Positions 55,875-64,000 of a stretch of 64,000 nucleotides of DNA are shown piece by piece (the first letter of the stretch is position 1; every line of letters begins with the position of its first letter). The notes under the pieces were generated by a model. It was not told where the DNA came from. It did not search any database and was given only the letters and a program-made list of their open reading frames with translations. A program made the translations under genes and the position numbers. The stretch spans positions 9,867,501 to 9,931,500 of the forward strand of contig CM059558.1 of NCBI GenBank assembly GCA_030386875.1, written 5' to 3'. Source of the stretch: Morinoia aosen (lineage: Eukaryota > Arthropoda > Malacostraca > Amphipoda > Talitridae).

Positions 55875-56204
55875 TAGGCCTACTAGAGCCTGTCCTAAAT
55901 CCTTCCTTAATAAACTCAATAGTATTATTTATCAGTTCAACAGGTGCTTCTACAATGACATAATAATATCCGGTGACTTCAACTATGATTTACTGAAACA
56001 TGAATGCTATGAACCAATCTCTAATTTCCAACATGCATTTCATTCTAAATCTTTCCTTCCGATCATCACAAAGCCAACACGAATAACCTCAGAATCTGCT
56101 ACGCTGCTTGACAATATGTTTATGACAGACCCAACTGATTTTATTGCTGGAATAATTTCTTCTGACTTATCAGATCACTTGCCAGTTTTTCTGTACAAAA
56201 TGCT

Positions 56205-57422
56205 GTAACAGGGTTGAAAAGGGTATAATAAATCTGCTCCAGCTTCCGTAATTAATTATGCTTATTAAAGGATTTTACACCAATTTAAAATTAAGTGCTC
56301 CAAATCTGCTGCCAGGTTGAAAGTCCGAGATAGGTCGGTGCAGAAGAGCGAGCGAACACCACGCAGGCACCAGATTCACCGCTACTTGCACAGACCCGAA
56401 CAACCTGTGTGACAACAAATTATACGCATGTAGTTGAAATTTGTAGGCGACTGGAATTTTTGGGATAAACTCACAGGTCAAGTTTTATAAAAGTCTTCGA
56501 GACTTTCAAGTTTTCAAGAGTTTTCAAGTATTCAAGAGTTTTTACGTATTCAAGAGTTTTCAAGTATTCAAAGAGTTTCGAGTATTCAAAGAGTTTTCAG
56601 GTATTCAAAGAGTTTTCAAGTATTCAAAGAGTTTTTAAGTTTTCAAAGAGTTTTTAATTATTCAAAAAGTTTTTAAAGTCAAGTTTTTATTTCATTTGCG
56701 GATAAAATATTATGAGAAGCAAAACACCCAAATATCACACTAGCCACCGAAAAAACCTTATTTCACTAAAAAAGGACGAACCTCCGAGGGCCTCGGGTGT
56801 CTTCCGTCCATGCGACGCCAGTAGCCTGTTGCCGTCTCCTCGCTGCTTTTGGTTTACGATCTCATCGTGCTGTAGTTTTCTTTACGTTAAAACTCCCCAA
56901 GAATTTCGGGGTCCAGGTTGAAGAATTGAAAAACGTAGAAGGTTTCAGCTTCGTTGAGCCGCCTGCCGCTGAGAAGGAAGAGTAGTATCTCGAAGCGAGT
57001 CGGAGTGCTGCTGAAGAGTACAGGAGCCAACTGACAACGTCCGGACCAAAAGGCAGCTTTGACGCTTGGCCGGACTGACGCTCAGTTTAATGTACAACAG
57101 TTGCGTTGATACCGTTGAACAGCAGCTCAATCGGTTCTGGTACGGGACTGGGTGGAAAATGAAAACTTCCAACGCCATCAGCTTTGGTGGCTTATAAAAG
57201 TTCGAAAGTAATTCGGTCTTAAGGGGGATGCAAAATTTGAATATGCTTTGTCTCGTCATTGATTGAATGTTTTATTTTTAAAAGCATTAATATTTACTGA
57301 TGAATTATTTATTTCCTATATTATGTACCATGTACATTTTAGATTTTATTTCAATTAAAATCAACTTAATCTAAGCTGCAGATATTCTGCATATTTAATC
57401 TTATTAAGAAAAATATCTATAT
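56205..57422. mobile_element. 1.2-kb unclassified insertion in LINE C copy 3, with a minisatellite
   Basis: The LINE sequence is interrupted between the endonuclease end and the linker. TGCT is present on both sides (56201-56204 and 57423-57426). It holds two TATAAAAG boxes (near 56485 and 57195), a 19-20 bp tandem repeat (56505-56680) and a GC-rich block (56770-57180). Size, 4-bp flanks and the TATA boxes would suit a fossil LTR, but no coding sequence supports this. Confidence 0.5.
56505..56680. repeat. 19-20 bp minisatellite, about nine units
   Basis: Unit AGAGTTTTCAAGTATTCAA with length and base variants. Confidence 0.85.
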
Positions 57423-57426
57423 TGCT

Positions 57427-58846
57427 TGCACCAAGACACGGGCTGAAACTTACTCATACCGTAAAATAAACGTACCAAATTTAGAAGAAATGCGCACCGT
57501 TCTAGAAGAATCAATGCCAACATTGCCCATCTTTCAACAAAACAATAATGCAAAGAGCATTGATGAAGCAGTAGTAAAGCTGACTGAAACTATAATGACC
57601 GCATACAATCATTGTTGCCCAATTGTAACTCGTACAGTTACCTCGAAAAATAAACAAAAGCCTTGGATTACTGGAGACATCGTGATAAATATGAAGAAAC
57701 GTCAAGCGTACCTAGCCCTCCTTTGCGAAGGGCGAATATCTTGAGAAACATATAACCGATTCAGAAACTATGTGACAAACCAGATAAGAACATCAAAAAA
57801 GAGCTACTTAACGCTCAAGTTTACTCAATTTAAAGCTGACGTTAAATACACTTGGCACCTGCCTCCTTAACTCCTGCTGTAAACCGAATAACGCTGATGA
57901 AAAGAAAATTGAATATGTTGTTCAAGATAATGTAAAATACCATGAGAAGAAAGAAATTGCTAATCTCTTTCACAATATTTTCGTAAACGTAGGGAAAACT
58001 ATAGCTGATGGTATTCCAAGTGAACCTACTGATCACCTGGAATACATGGATCATATTCGAAAACACAACTCCTTTTTCTTTACGCCTACCGACTCTTCCG
58101 ATGTAATTGCGTGCATAAACAGCCTGAAAAAAAAATCGAGTGGGTTACAAACGATTCCGACAAAAGTACTTAAAATTATTGCTGATATCGTAGCCCCGCT
58201 GATATCCAATATATCCAACCAGTCTTTTTTCCTAGGCACTTTCCCGAACTCCCTCAAAGTTTCTGGAGTAACCCCTAACTTCAAAAATAGTGAAAAAACC
58301 TGTATAAACAATTATCGACCTATCTCCGTGTTACCAATTATTAGAAAGGTATTCGAGAAAATTGTGTATAAAAAAGTGTGCTCTTATTTTGAACAAAAAT
58401 CATTTCTCTATGATAAACAATACGGCTTTCGCTGTAAAAAATCAACAACACAGGCAATATTAAATCATTTACAATTCCTTTATTCTAATATAGATAACGG
58501 AAACCTGTCTTCTCTGTATTTCTGGACTTGCGAAAAGCATTCGATTGTGTGGACCATAACATATTACTCTCGAAACTACACTGTTATGGCTTACGAGGGG
58601 TTGCCCATGATTGGTTCAGATCATACCTAACAAATCGGAAGCAATACGTTGTCATTCACGACGCAAAATCGGATTCATAGTCAATTAGACATGGAGTTCC
58701 AAAAAGATCTGTACTTGGGCCTCTCCTATTTCTGATTTTTATCAATGATATTAATAAATCTACATCATTTTTCAAATTCATACTTTTGCCGATGACAGTA
58801 CGCTTTCTGCGTTCCTTCCGAACCAAAATCCAGCTGTGATTGCGGA
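57427..58846 (+). pseudogene. LINE C copy 3 linker and reverse transcriptase, first part
   Basis: Linker: TKTRAETYSYRKINVPNLEE then KNKQKPWITGDIVINMKKRQ. Reverse transcriptase (58046-58849): NSLKKKSSGLQTIPTKVLKI, INNYRPISVLPIIRKVFEKI, FLYDKQYGFRCKKSTTQAIL, then a damaged FRKAFD box, RSVLGPLLFLIFINDI-like sequence and FADDSTLSAFLPNQNPAVI near 58790. Stops and slips are present between 57745 and 58045 and after 58540. It stops at the insertion of the 58847-59654 element. Confidence 0.88.
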
Positions 58847-59654
58847 TATAGTAGTGTGCTACTATTTTGAATCTTTATTATTGTTAGTTGCGTTTTTGTT
58901 TGTTGGTAGTTGCGTTTTGTATACTCTGGAAAGTGACATCCACGTGCGACCTGTTACGCGTAATAGCGAGAGCATGTGGAGGGTTGCCGAGGATAGGTTG
59001 AGAGAGTTAGTTTTTGGAGCCTGTAGAGGTCGGTTTGGCTATCTTTGTACTCCTCCGTGTATACTTTCGTCGGTGACTACGTTGTGCGTGATATGATGGG
59101 TCTGAGCAAGGACAAGTTAATAAAGGCTAACGTCCTGTGCTAGAAGACTCCGCCGTAAGATAGTCGCCAACGTATAGAGCAGGATCGTATGGTTGCATGT
59201 AATGTAGCCATGCCGACCGGTTTTATCGTAAGTGGTGGTATGTTTTAAACTGTAATATCCTGAATGTGGATACCAATATACGTAAGTTTCGCATTTTGTT
59301 GTTTTCCATGAAGGCCGGATTGAGAATAGCGCCACAAGTTTGGGTCTAGAAATTAACAGGAAGCTGGTGCAAATTCAAAAGAGAAGTTCGGTCGTAATTT
59401 GTGTTCAGGTGTGTTTTGGTAAACCCTTTTGTTGGCGACTGTACCGAAGCCTGGGACGGCTCTGGAGTTTGTTGTCTGAGTCGAGCCTTAGATGCTCTGG
59501 AGATAGGTTGAGAGATTCAGACGGATCCTGGAGTGCATTGAAGATAAGGTAGCAGCGCTACGACCCGTGCTTTACGTTGGCTAGGCTGGTGAAGTGGTGG
59601 TCGCGCAGCCCAGTGTATATAAATTCCGCGACCCCGGGAGCCAGAACTACCACA
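58847..59654. mobile_element. Probable solo LTR (fossil) in LINE C copy 3
   Basis: An 808-bp insert flanked by a 4-bp duplication CGGA (58843-58846 and 59655-59658). The ends are weakly inverted (TATAGTAGT and ACTACCACA), as in LTRs. LINE C copy 1 reads straight through this point, which fixes the boundaries. It has a TATATAAA box near 59620 and no coding sequence. The duplication length and short inverted ends fit an LTR-retrotransposon solo LTR; family unknown. Confidence 0.45.
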
Positions 59655-60236
59655 CGGAGAGTGTAAATAATGAACTCCAGAAGGTTTCATTGTGGCTTAA
59701 AAGCTAATAAAATAAGCCTTAATATCGATAAAACAAAATATATTACATTCTCATACAAGAAAAGTATATCTCTCCCACGCATTAAAATTGGCGAAGGTGG
59801 AATCGAAGAAACCAACTCATGTGAGCTTCTGGGCATCATAATAGATAAACATCTGACCTTCAAAGAGCACATCGCTCATATTAGTTCTAAATTATCAAAA
59901 TCCATCGGAATCCTAAATGTAGTTAAAAATATCCTACCTGAAAAAAAGCTTTGCAAAAGCTCTACCGAACACTCATTTCACCATATTTGGAATACGGAAT
60001 AGAAGCATGGCACGGAACTGATGAAAATAAAACCAATATAATTTTTACTCTGCAAAAAAGAGTTATCAGAACGGTAAAGAACCTTGAATATAATGTTCAC
60101 AAAAATGATTCATTCAAGAATTTAGAAATACTTAAACTTCCAGATCTCTATAAAATCTCCATTTGTAACTTCATTTACAAAACATCAACAAATGATGGCG
60201 ACAATCGCCTAAAACAATTCTTAACTGCGTAAACTG
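59655..60236 (+). pseudogene. LINE C copy 3 reverse transcriptase, C-terminal part
   Basis: Continues from the solo-LTR boundary: VNNELQKVSLWLKANKISLN, KYITFSYKKS, LLGIIIDKHLTFKEHIAHIS, then LYRTLISPYLEYGIEAWHGT and NIIFTLQKRVIRTVKNLEYN, closely parallel to copy 1. One slip separates the frames near 59950. The 3' untranslated region follows to about 60810. Confidence 0.9.
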
Positions 60237-60867
60237 GTCATCACGACCATTTAACCCGAAATAGAAGTAAATTCATGCTTCCTTATTATTCAAAGTCCCG
60301 GTTGCAACACGTTATCTTATTTTTTAGAACCAAAACTTGAAACTCAATACCTGCGGAGATCCGTGAAAGTAATCCTTACAAGATTTTCAAAAGAAATCTT
60401 AAGTCTTACTTCCTATCAAAAATTCTAATCGTGTAAGATCACCAAGTCACATCTTGCCTCCTACATGTCTGGTCCTAATAATGTAATATGTCATTCGTAA
60501 TATCGCCGATTTTCAGTCTGCTCTCAAATCGTTTATTGGATAGGCCTATGCTGTTAAATATATTCCATATGACCAATATTGTAAAAGGAAGATTCGAATA
60601 TCGAGTTCGTTATCTCATTTATCAGTCTAATGCGAAACTAGGTTAAGGGAATTAGGTTTAACACTATTGTACACCTTAGAATAACGTGATGGTAGGATGC
60701 CCTAGAAGTCGCTGAACTTGTTCGGGCCCACAGGTAGCTATACTCAAATTTGACCATAGTATTAGACTCAAGAATCATTCTACCTCTGTATCACCTTTTT
60801 TAAATAAATTGTTTAAAATGTTTAGAGAATAACTTTTGAATCATTTTAATGAAACGTTTCAAGCCTC

Positions 60868-60900
60868 AGCTCATCATCAGTCATATCTGCAAGTACAAAA
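60868..60900 (-). ncRNA. Hammerhead-like ribozyme core in the PLTR of PLE 2
   Basis: On the minus strand CTGATGA, one base, GAGC, loop TGAG, GCTT, GAAAC. This has the same arrangement, including the extra base, as the motifs at 14305 and 14945. Stems I and III were not checked. Confidence 0.4.
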
Positions 60901-60924
60901 TATACATACATTGAAAAAAACACT

Positions 60925-61300
60925 ATAAACCTGTTGATGCCTTTTATAAATCAATTAATACTTTTCTTTCAAATGTGTATAGCCCTCGAGAGCCTGAACA
61001 AATTTCATCTATATTATATTGCGTTCTGCCATATTTTGGCTATCGGTCCGAAAAGTTGGAAAATGAACTATCTAATATCGTTGACAAATTAATTCCTACG
61101 ACTCGCTTTCGCTAAATTTTATTGGATAAATCCACAATTGGATCCTTTTTTCGCTTTAAAGATGACCTTCCACAGGGCTTACGATCATCTCTCATTTATG
61201 AATTTAGTTGTGCGCATTGCGCATCGCGGTACTATCCGAGCACTATTTATGAGAGTCGCTGAGCATACTGGAAGGAGTCATCGCACGGACAAGACACCCG
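60925..61300 (+). pseudogene. PLE 2 connector and GIY-YIG, first part
   Basis: ILYCVLPYFGYRSEKLENEL is followed by TIGSFFRFKDDLPQGLRSSL and IYEFSCAHCASRY, matching the PLE layout LPYxGxxSExLxxxL ... NTIGSFFxxKDxxP ... IYxFxCxxCxxxYIGST, then AEHTGRSHRT. It is the part between reverse transcriptase and GIY-YIG nuclease plus the nuclease start. Confidence 0.85.
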
Positions 61301-61609
61301 TTAAGCCCAGTACAGACCTTGCGTAACCATATTGCTTGATGCCGCTTAGACGAACTGCAGATGGCTCTCCGACCGCTTGGGAAGACGATTTTTCAAGCTC
61401 ACCAAGTAGTTGAACGAACACGATTGCTCTAGTATGCGACAGCAGTCAGTAGCATTGAGGGAGGTTTTAGCGCTCCGCGATCTCTCCGCGGCTATAGTCT
61501 CCACGGCTTCGCACAGCGCATCGTTGTTATTAAATATCCTTCCCCTCTCAGAGCTCATAGGTAACTGACTGCTAATGCAGTCAGTCAGTCAAGCCAGTTT
61601 GGTCAGGAG

Positions 61610-62962
61610 CAGGGCTGCCAGTCAACATTTCCCAAAATCCCCAAACTGACCCCTGAAATTTCCCCAGATCGGGATAAAATTCTCCAGGTATTACCAAAAG
61701 TGATAAATATGATATTTATGTTTATCCTAATTACATTTTCAGGTTTATTCTCAATTTCTTTCATCAATGCCAGCACGAAAGTCATGAGGTCTTAATTTTT
61801 TCAATCTTTTCAGTCAATCTTGTTCTTTTTGATAGACAGCTCCCCTTAATTCTTAGGTCAGTGATTAAACTTTGTTGAGGACTCCACTTGGCATACTTGC
61901 ATTATTTCTTACCAATCAATGCTTAGCAAGAAGGAGGTGTTTGGCAGTTTATGGTCTTACGGAATTGTTAGTTTTATTTTTTATTCAGTTAAGAAAAGAA
62001 AATACTTTTTAACAAATGGAGACGAAAGCGCAAGCGAGACAAGTCATTAAATATGAAAGGATGCCAAATTAGGGTTACCCAAGCTATCTTTCATTTCCCC
62101 CTAGTGATTTCCAATACTGAGGAATTGGGCATTCCCTTGCTGATAGGTCAGCTGCAATTAGGCGAAAACCTCCACACGCTGTCTATCTTATTTATATGAG
62201 CTTCATCAACAAGCGAGGAAAGTGCCACTTGGTCATCATTACGCGTTTCCGGCTTAAAAGATTGTGCGATGTCAATTTTCGACCTCATAAGCCAAAGCTT
62301 TTATGTTTTATGTTTCTTGAACTTTTTATGTTTTTCGGATTCCTACTGTTTCAGTAGGGCAGACTTGTTAACACTTTTGAACATAATATTGCAGCACTTT
62401 CGCACGGTTTCCATCTTTACCTTTCTGTAGCTAATCTTTGAATTCGGAATCATTCAACCAATCATCTCTGAATATATAACTGTACCACATTTTTTAGTTA
62501 ATTCTGTGGTGTTTAACTACAAGCAGATGAAGTAATGGAGACAAAACATCGTTAATGGTAGCGATAGTACTACAGGCGTACACTATAAAAGACATTTAGC
62601 ACCTCAGCAGTAATAACGAATGACTGAGCCAGGGGCTGCATCAGGCGCTGTAATTGCGCCACTGCACGCTTCGTTCGAATCTCGTAAAAACTTGTATTGT
62701 TCAACTATGATGCGTTCAAGAAGCTTACTCAGGCTTCTTGTACTGATAATTTGATTAATTTCTAGATTGTATTTTAGTTATTATAGTTGTTACTTGTTAG
62801 AAGCAAATATTATTAAAGCAATTTTAGTTTTTGCATACAATATATTATGAAACACCCCAAATTCTCTAAATCCTTCCCGTTTTCTTTTCGAATTCCGTAA
62901 ATCCCCAGGCCATGACCGAATTCCCAAAATTTGGGGAAAATTCCCAAGGTGTGGCAGCCCTG
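61610..62962. mobile_element. Non-autonomous hAT nested in the TTA-flanked element
   Basis: Termini CAGGGCTGCCA and TGGCAGCCCTG, flanked by a perfect 8-bp duplication GTCAGGAG (61602-61609 and 62963-62970). AT-rich, without transposase. Subterminal TTCCCAAAAT-type words occur near both ends. The termini are the same type as E2 at 41860. Confidence 0.92.
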
Positions 62963-63026
62963 GTCAGGAGCGGTTCTTTTGCAATGCCACTGCGACGATC
63001 ACAGGCATTGTGGTCATGGAGCTAGG

Positions 63027-63592
63027 ATATATGGAGGGAGCATAGCGCACTCCGATCGGGCTCAATTTGGCTGCAAAAGTTGAAAGACTCGGGCACTCTC
63101 AATACCCGACACGTCACAATTCTGCGCCAACCACAGACGCTTGGCTGAAGTTGGCTCCACCCACCTTCCCTACAACCCCACGGTCCCCACGGTGCCCACC
63201 TCACTTTCCAAAGCAAGATTAGTACCTCACCACAAGTCAGAGGGTGAGGTGTGCGTGCAAGTCGCTCTAACTTGTTATAATCAAGGGCCTGTAATCTTCA
63301 TATTTTTAAACTCTTAATGTATCGTTGCTAGTAATTTTGATATTATTAAGTGTCCTTAAGTCAGGAAACACAATTTATTATCTTTTGGAGTCTTAGAATC
63401 CCAAATTAATGATTGACGCTGGAAAACAGCAGGAAGAGCATTCAGCGAGCGTGTGCACACTCTAGCGTAGCCAGTAGGTAACTGATGTCCGTGCTGACGT
63501 CACACTTGCGAGACGGCTATTGGTTACCACAAACATAGGAGAAATCTCAAAAACTGGTTCTCTTCACAGACGGCTATGCTCCCTCCATGTAT
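63027..63592. mobile_element. Small inverted-repeat element nested in the TTA-flanked element
   Basis: ATATATGGAGGGAGCATAGC at the left against ATACATGGAGGGAGCATAGC read inward from the right, about 566 bp. TA lies next to both ends, which would fit a Tc1/mariner-type MITE. A similar GGAGGGAGTATA word also occurs just outside the right end, so the boundary is not certain. Confidence 0.6.
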
Positions 63593-63637
63593 ACTCCCTC
63601 CACAATTGTGGTAACGCAAGGTCTGTACTAGGCTTTA

Positions 63638-63870
63638 GGGGGACCTTCCCATTCCAACATAAGGCAGCACTGTATGGATCCATGTGAACAAATTATCAGT
63701 AATGAGCGATTTAAAATTTTAGACTATGCTTCGAATTCTTGTGAGCAGCGCATGTTAGAGTCCCTGTATATACACAAATTGAAACCGGGCCTGAATGATA
63801 TGCTTAGTGCTTACTCCGTACAATTATCTTTTTTCCCTCTTTCTCTCTCTTTGGTTAGATTTTATTTTTG
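63638..63870 (+). pseudogene. PLE 2 GIY-YIG nuclease, C-terminal part
   Basis: HSNIRQHCMDPCEQIISNER and RMLESLYIHKLKPGLNDMLS correspond to the conserved end of PLE proteins (IREHxxxC ... ILESLxIxKxKPxLN), equal to ILESLHIFKGKPSLNNMLSS in PLE 1. It lies directly beyond the TTA duplication, completing the interrupted nuclease domain. Confidence 0.87.
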
Positions 63871-64000
63871 CTAGTAAGCCAACCTTATAACCGTTTCGCA
63901 TTTTAGTTGTACTCTTATACCCTTATTTTCCGTTTCAACTCACATTTACGACACTGGTTAGTAAAGTCTTGGTATATAGATTTAATCAGTTTTTATGTCA

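Larger units (their letters stand above)
54895..56204 (+). pseudogene. LINE C copy 3 endonuclease fragment (split by mariner)
   Basis: Before the mariner: DGKRIVLGTVY; after it: RPTRACPKSFLNKLNSIIYQ, IIISGDFNYDLLKHECYEPI (catalytic GDFN), PIITKPTRITSESATLLDNM and GIISSDLSDHLPVF (SDHxPV). Removing mariner and one TA joins VY to RPT in frame, giving the familiar VYRP motif of CR1-like endonucleases. The N-terminal third, with the catalytic Glu, is missing. Confidence 0.88.
53845..60810 (+). mobile_element. LINE C copy 3, long copy with three insertions
   Basis: In order: ORF1 fragment (53845-54290), unassigned DNA, endonuclease split by mariner (54895-54937 and 55875-56204), a 1.2-kb insert, linker and reverse transcriptase (57427-58846), a probable solo LTR (58847-59654), C-terminal part (59655-60236) and the 3' untranslated region to about 60810. 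Comparison with copy 1 confirms the reverse-transcriptase and 3' portions. This is the most complete view of the family in the window. Confidence 0.85.
61304..63634. mobile_element. TTA-flanked DNA transposon in PLE 2 (PIF/Harbinger-like)
   Basis: Termini AGCCCAGTACAGACCTTGCG and, inward from the right, AGCCTAGTACAGACCTTGCG, continuing to about 26 bp, flanked by TTA on both sides. A 3-bp TWA duplication is the mark of PIF/Harbinger. No transposase is left. A minus-strand frame at 61346-61558 has no recognised motif. It contains a hAT (61610-62962) and a smaller inverted-repeat element (63027-63592). Confidence 0.83.
60850..64000 (+). mobile_element. Penelope-like element 2, interrupted
   Basis: PLTR-like sequence (60860-60910), then the end of the ORF up to 61300, a 2.3-kb transposon, and the last part of the ORF (63638-63870). 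The left edge abuts the 3' end of LINE C copy 3; the right edge is not resolved inside the window. Broken, with the reverse transcriptase absent. Confidence 0.82.

Overview
The window is a piece of an AT-rich, repeat-dominated eukaryotic genome, most probably an arthropod and likely an insect. The reasons are the mix of Tc1, mariner, hAT, PIF/Harbinger-like and TTAA-type DNA transposons, I/Jockey-like, RTE-like and CR1/L2-like LINEs, Penelope-like elements (PLEs) and a tRNA-derived SINE, together with the absence of any bacterial-style gene layout. No complete host gene is visible. At most two single host-like exons stand out: a MADF-domain piece near 35.0 kb and an unrecognised exon with raised GC3 at 48.1 kb.

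Layout. 1-1370: decayed Tc1 transposase (minus strand) split by a GC-rich insert. 4.7-13.2 kb: an old I/Jockey-type LINE (LINE A: ORF1 with three zinc knuckles, then ORF2 starting at a TAATG overlap). It is interrupted by a nearly intact minus-strand LINE (LINE B, 5297-8695, 13-bp target duplication) and by a TA-flanked element (9893-11508) that itself holds a MITE. 14.2-16.5 kb: a PLE built of opposed fragments but bounded by one 14-bp target duplication. 16.85-18.97 kb: three copies of one foldback family with 8-bp (or near 8-bp) target duplications; the third copy holds a 55-bp-arm hairpin. 19.2-23.5 kb: a long inverted-repeat element whose core is a 62 x 21 bp minisatellite and whose left arm carries a TTAA-flanked insert. 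23.5-30.4 kb: mostly unexplained intergenic DNA with one GC-rich candidate regulatory block.

30.4-33.3 kb: a CR1/L2-like LINE (LINE C) copy joined to a repeat called R here. 36.3-46.7 kb: two copies of a long-terminal-inverted-repeat element (called S). The second copy contains a nest of an E1 element holding a hAT, which holds another hAT and a Charlie-like MITE; the copy then runs into a palindrome carrying a tRNA-SINE. 46.8-53.8 kb: short tandem repeats, the candidate exon, a fragment of an unnamed arthropod repeat protein and AT-rich DNA. 53.8-60.8 kb: a second, longer LINE C copy interrupted by a deleted mariner, a 1.2-kb unclassified insert and a probable solo LTR. 60.85-64.0 kb: a second PLE interrupted by a TTA-flanked element that holds a hAT and a smaller inverted-repeat element.

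The elements do not work together as a pathway. The window is a record of successive insertions. Target-site duplications read by eye give the relative order, and several insertions restore a continuous LINE reading frame when mentally removed.
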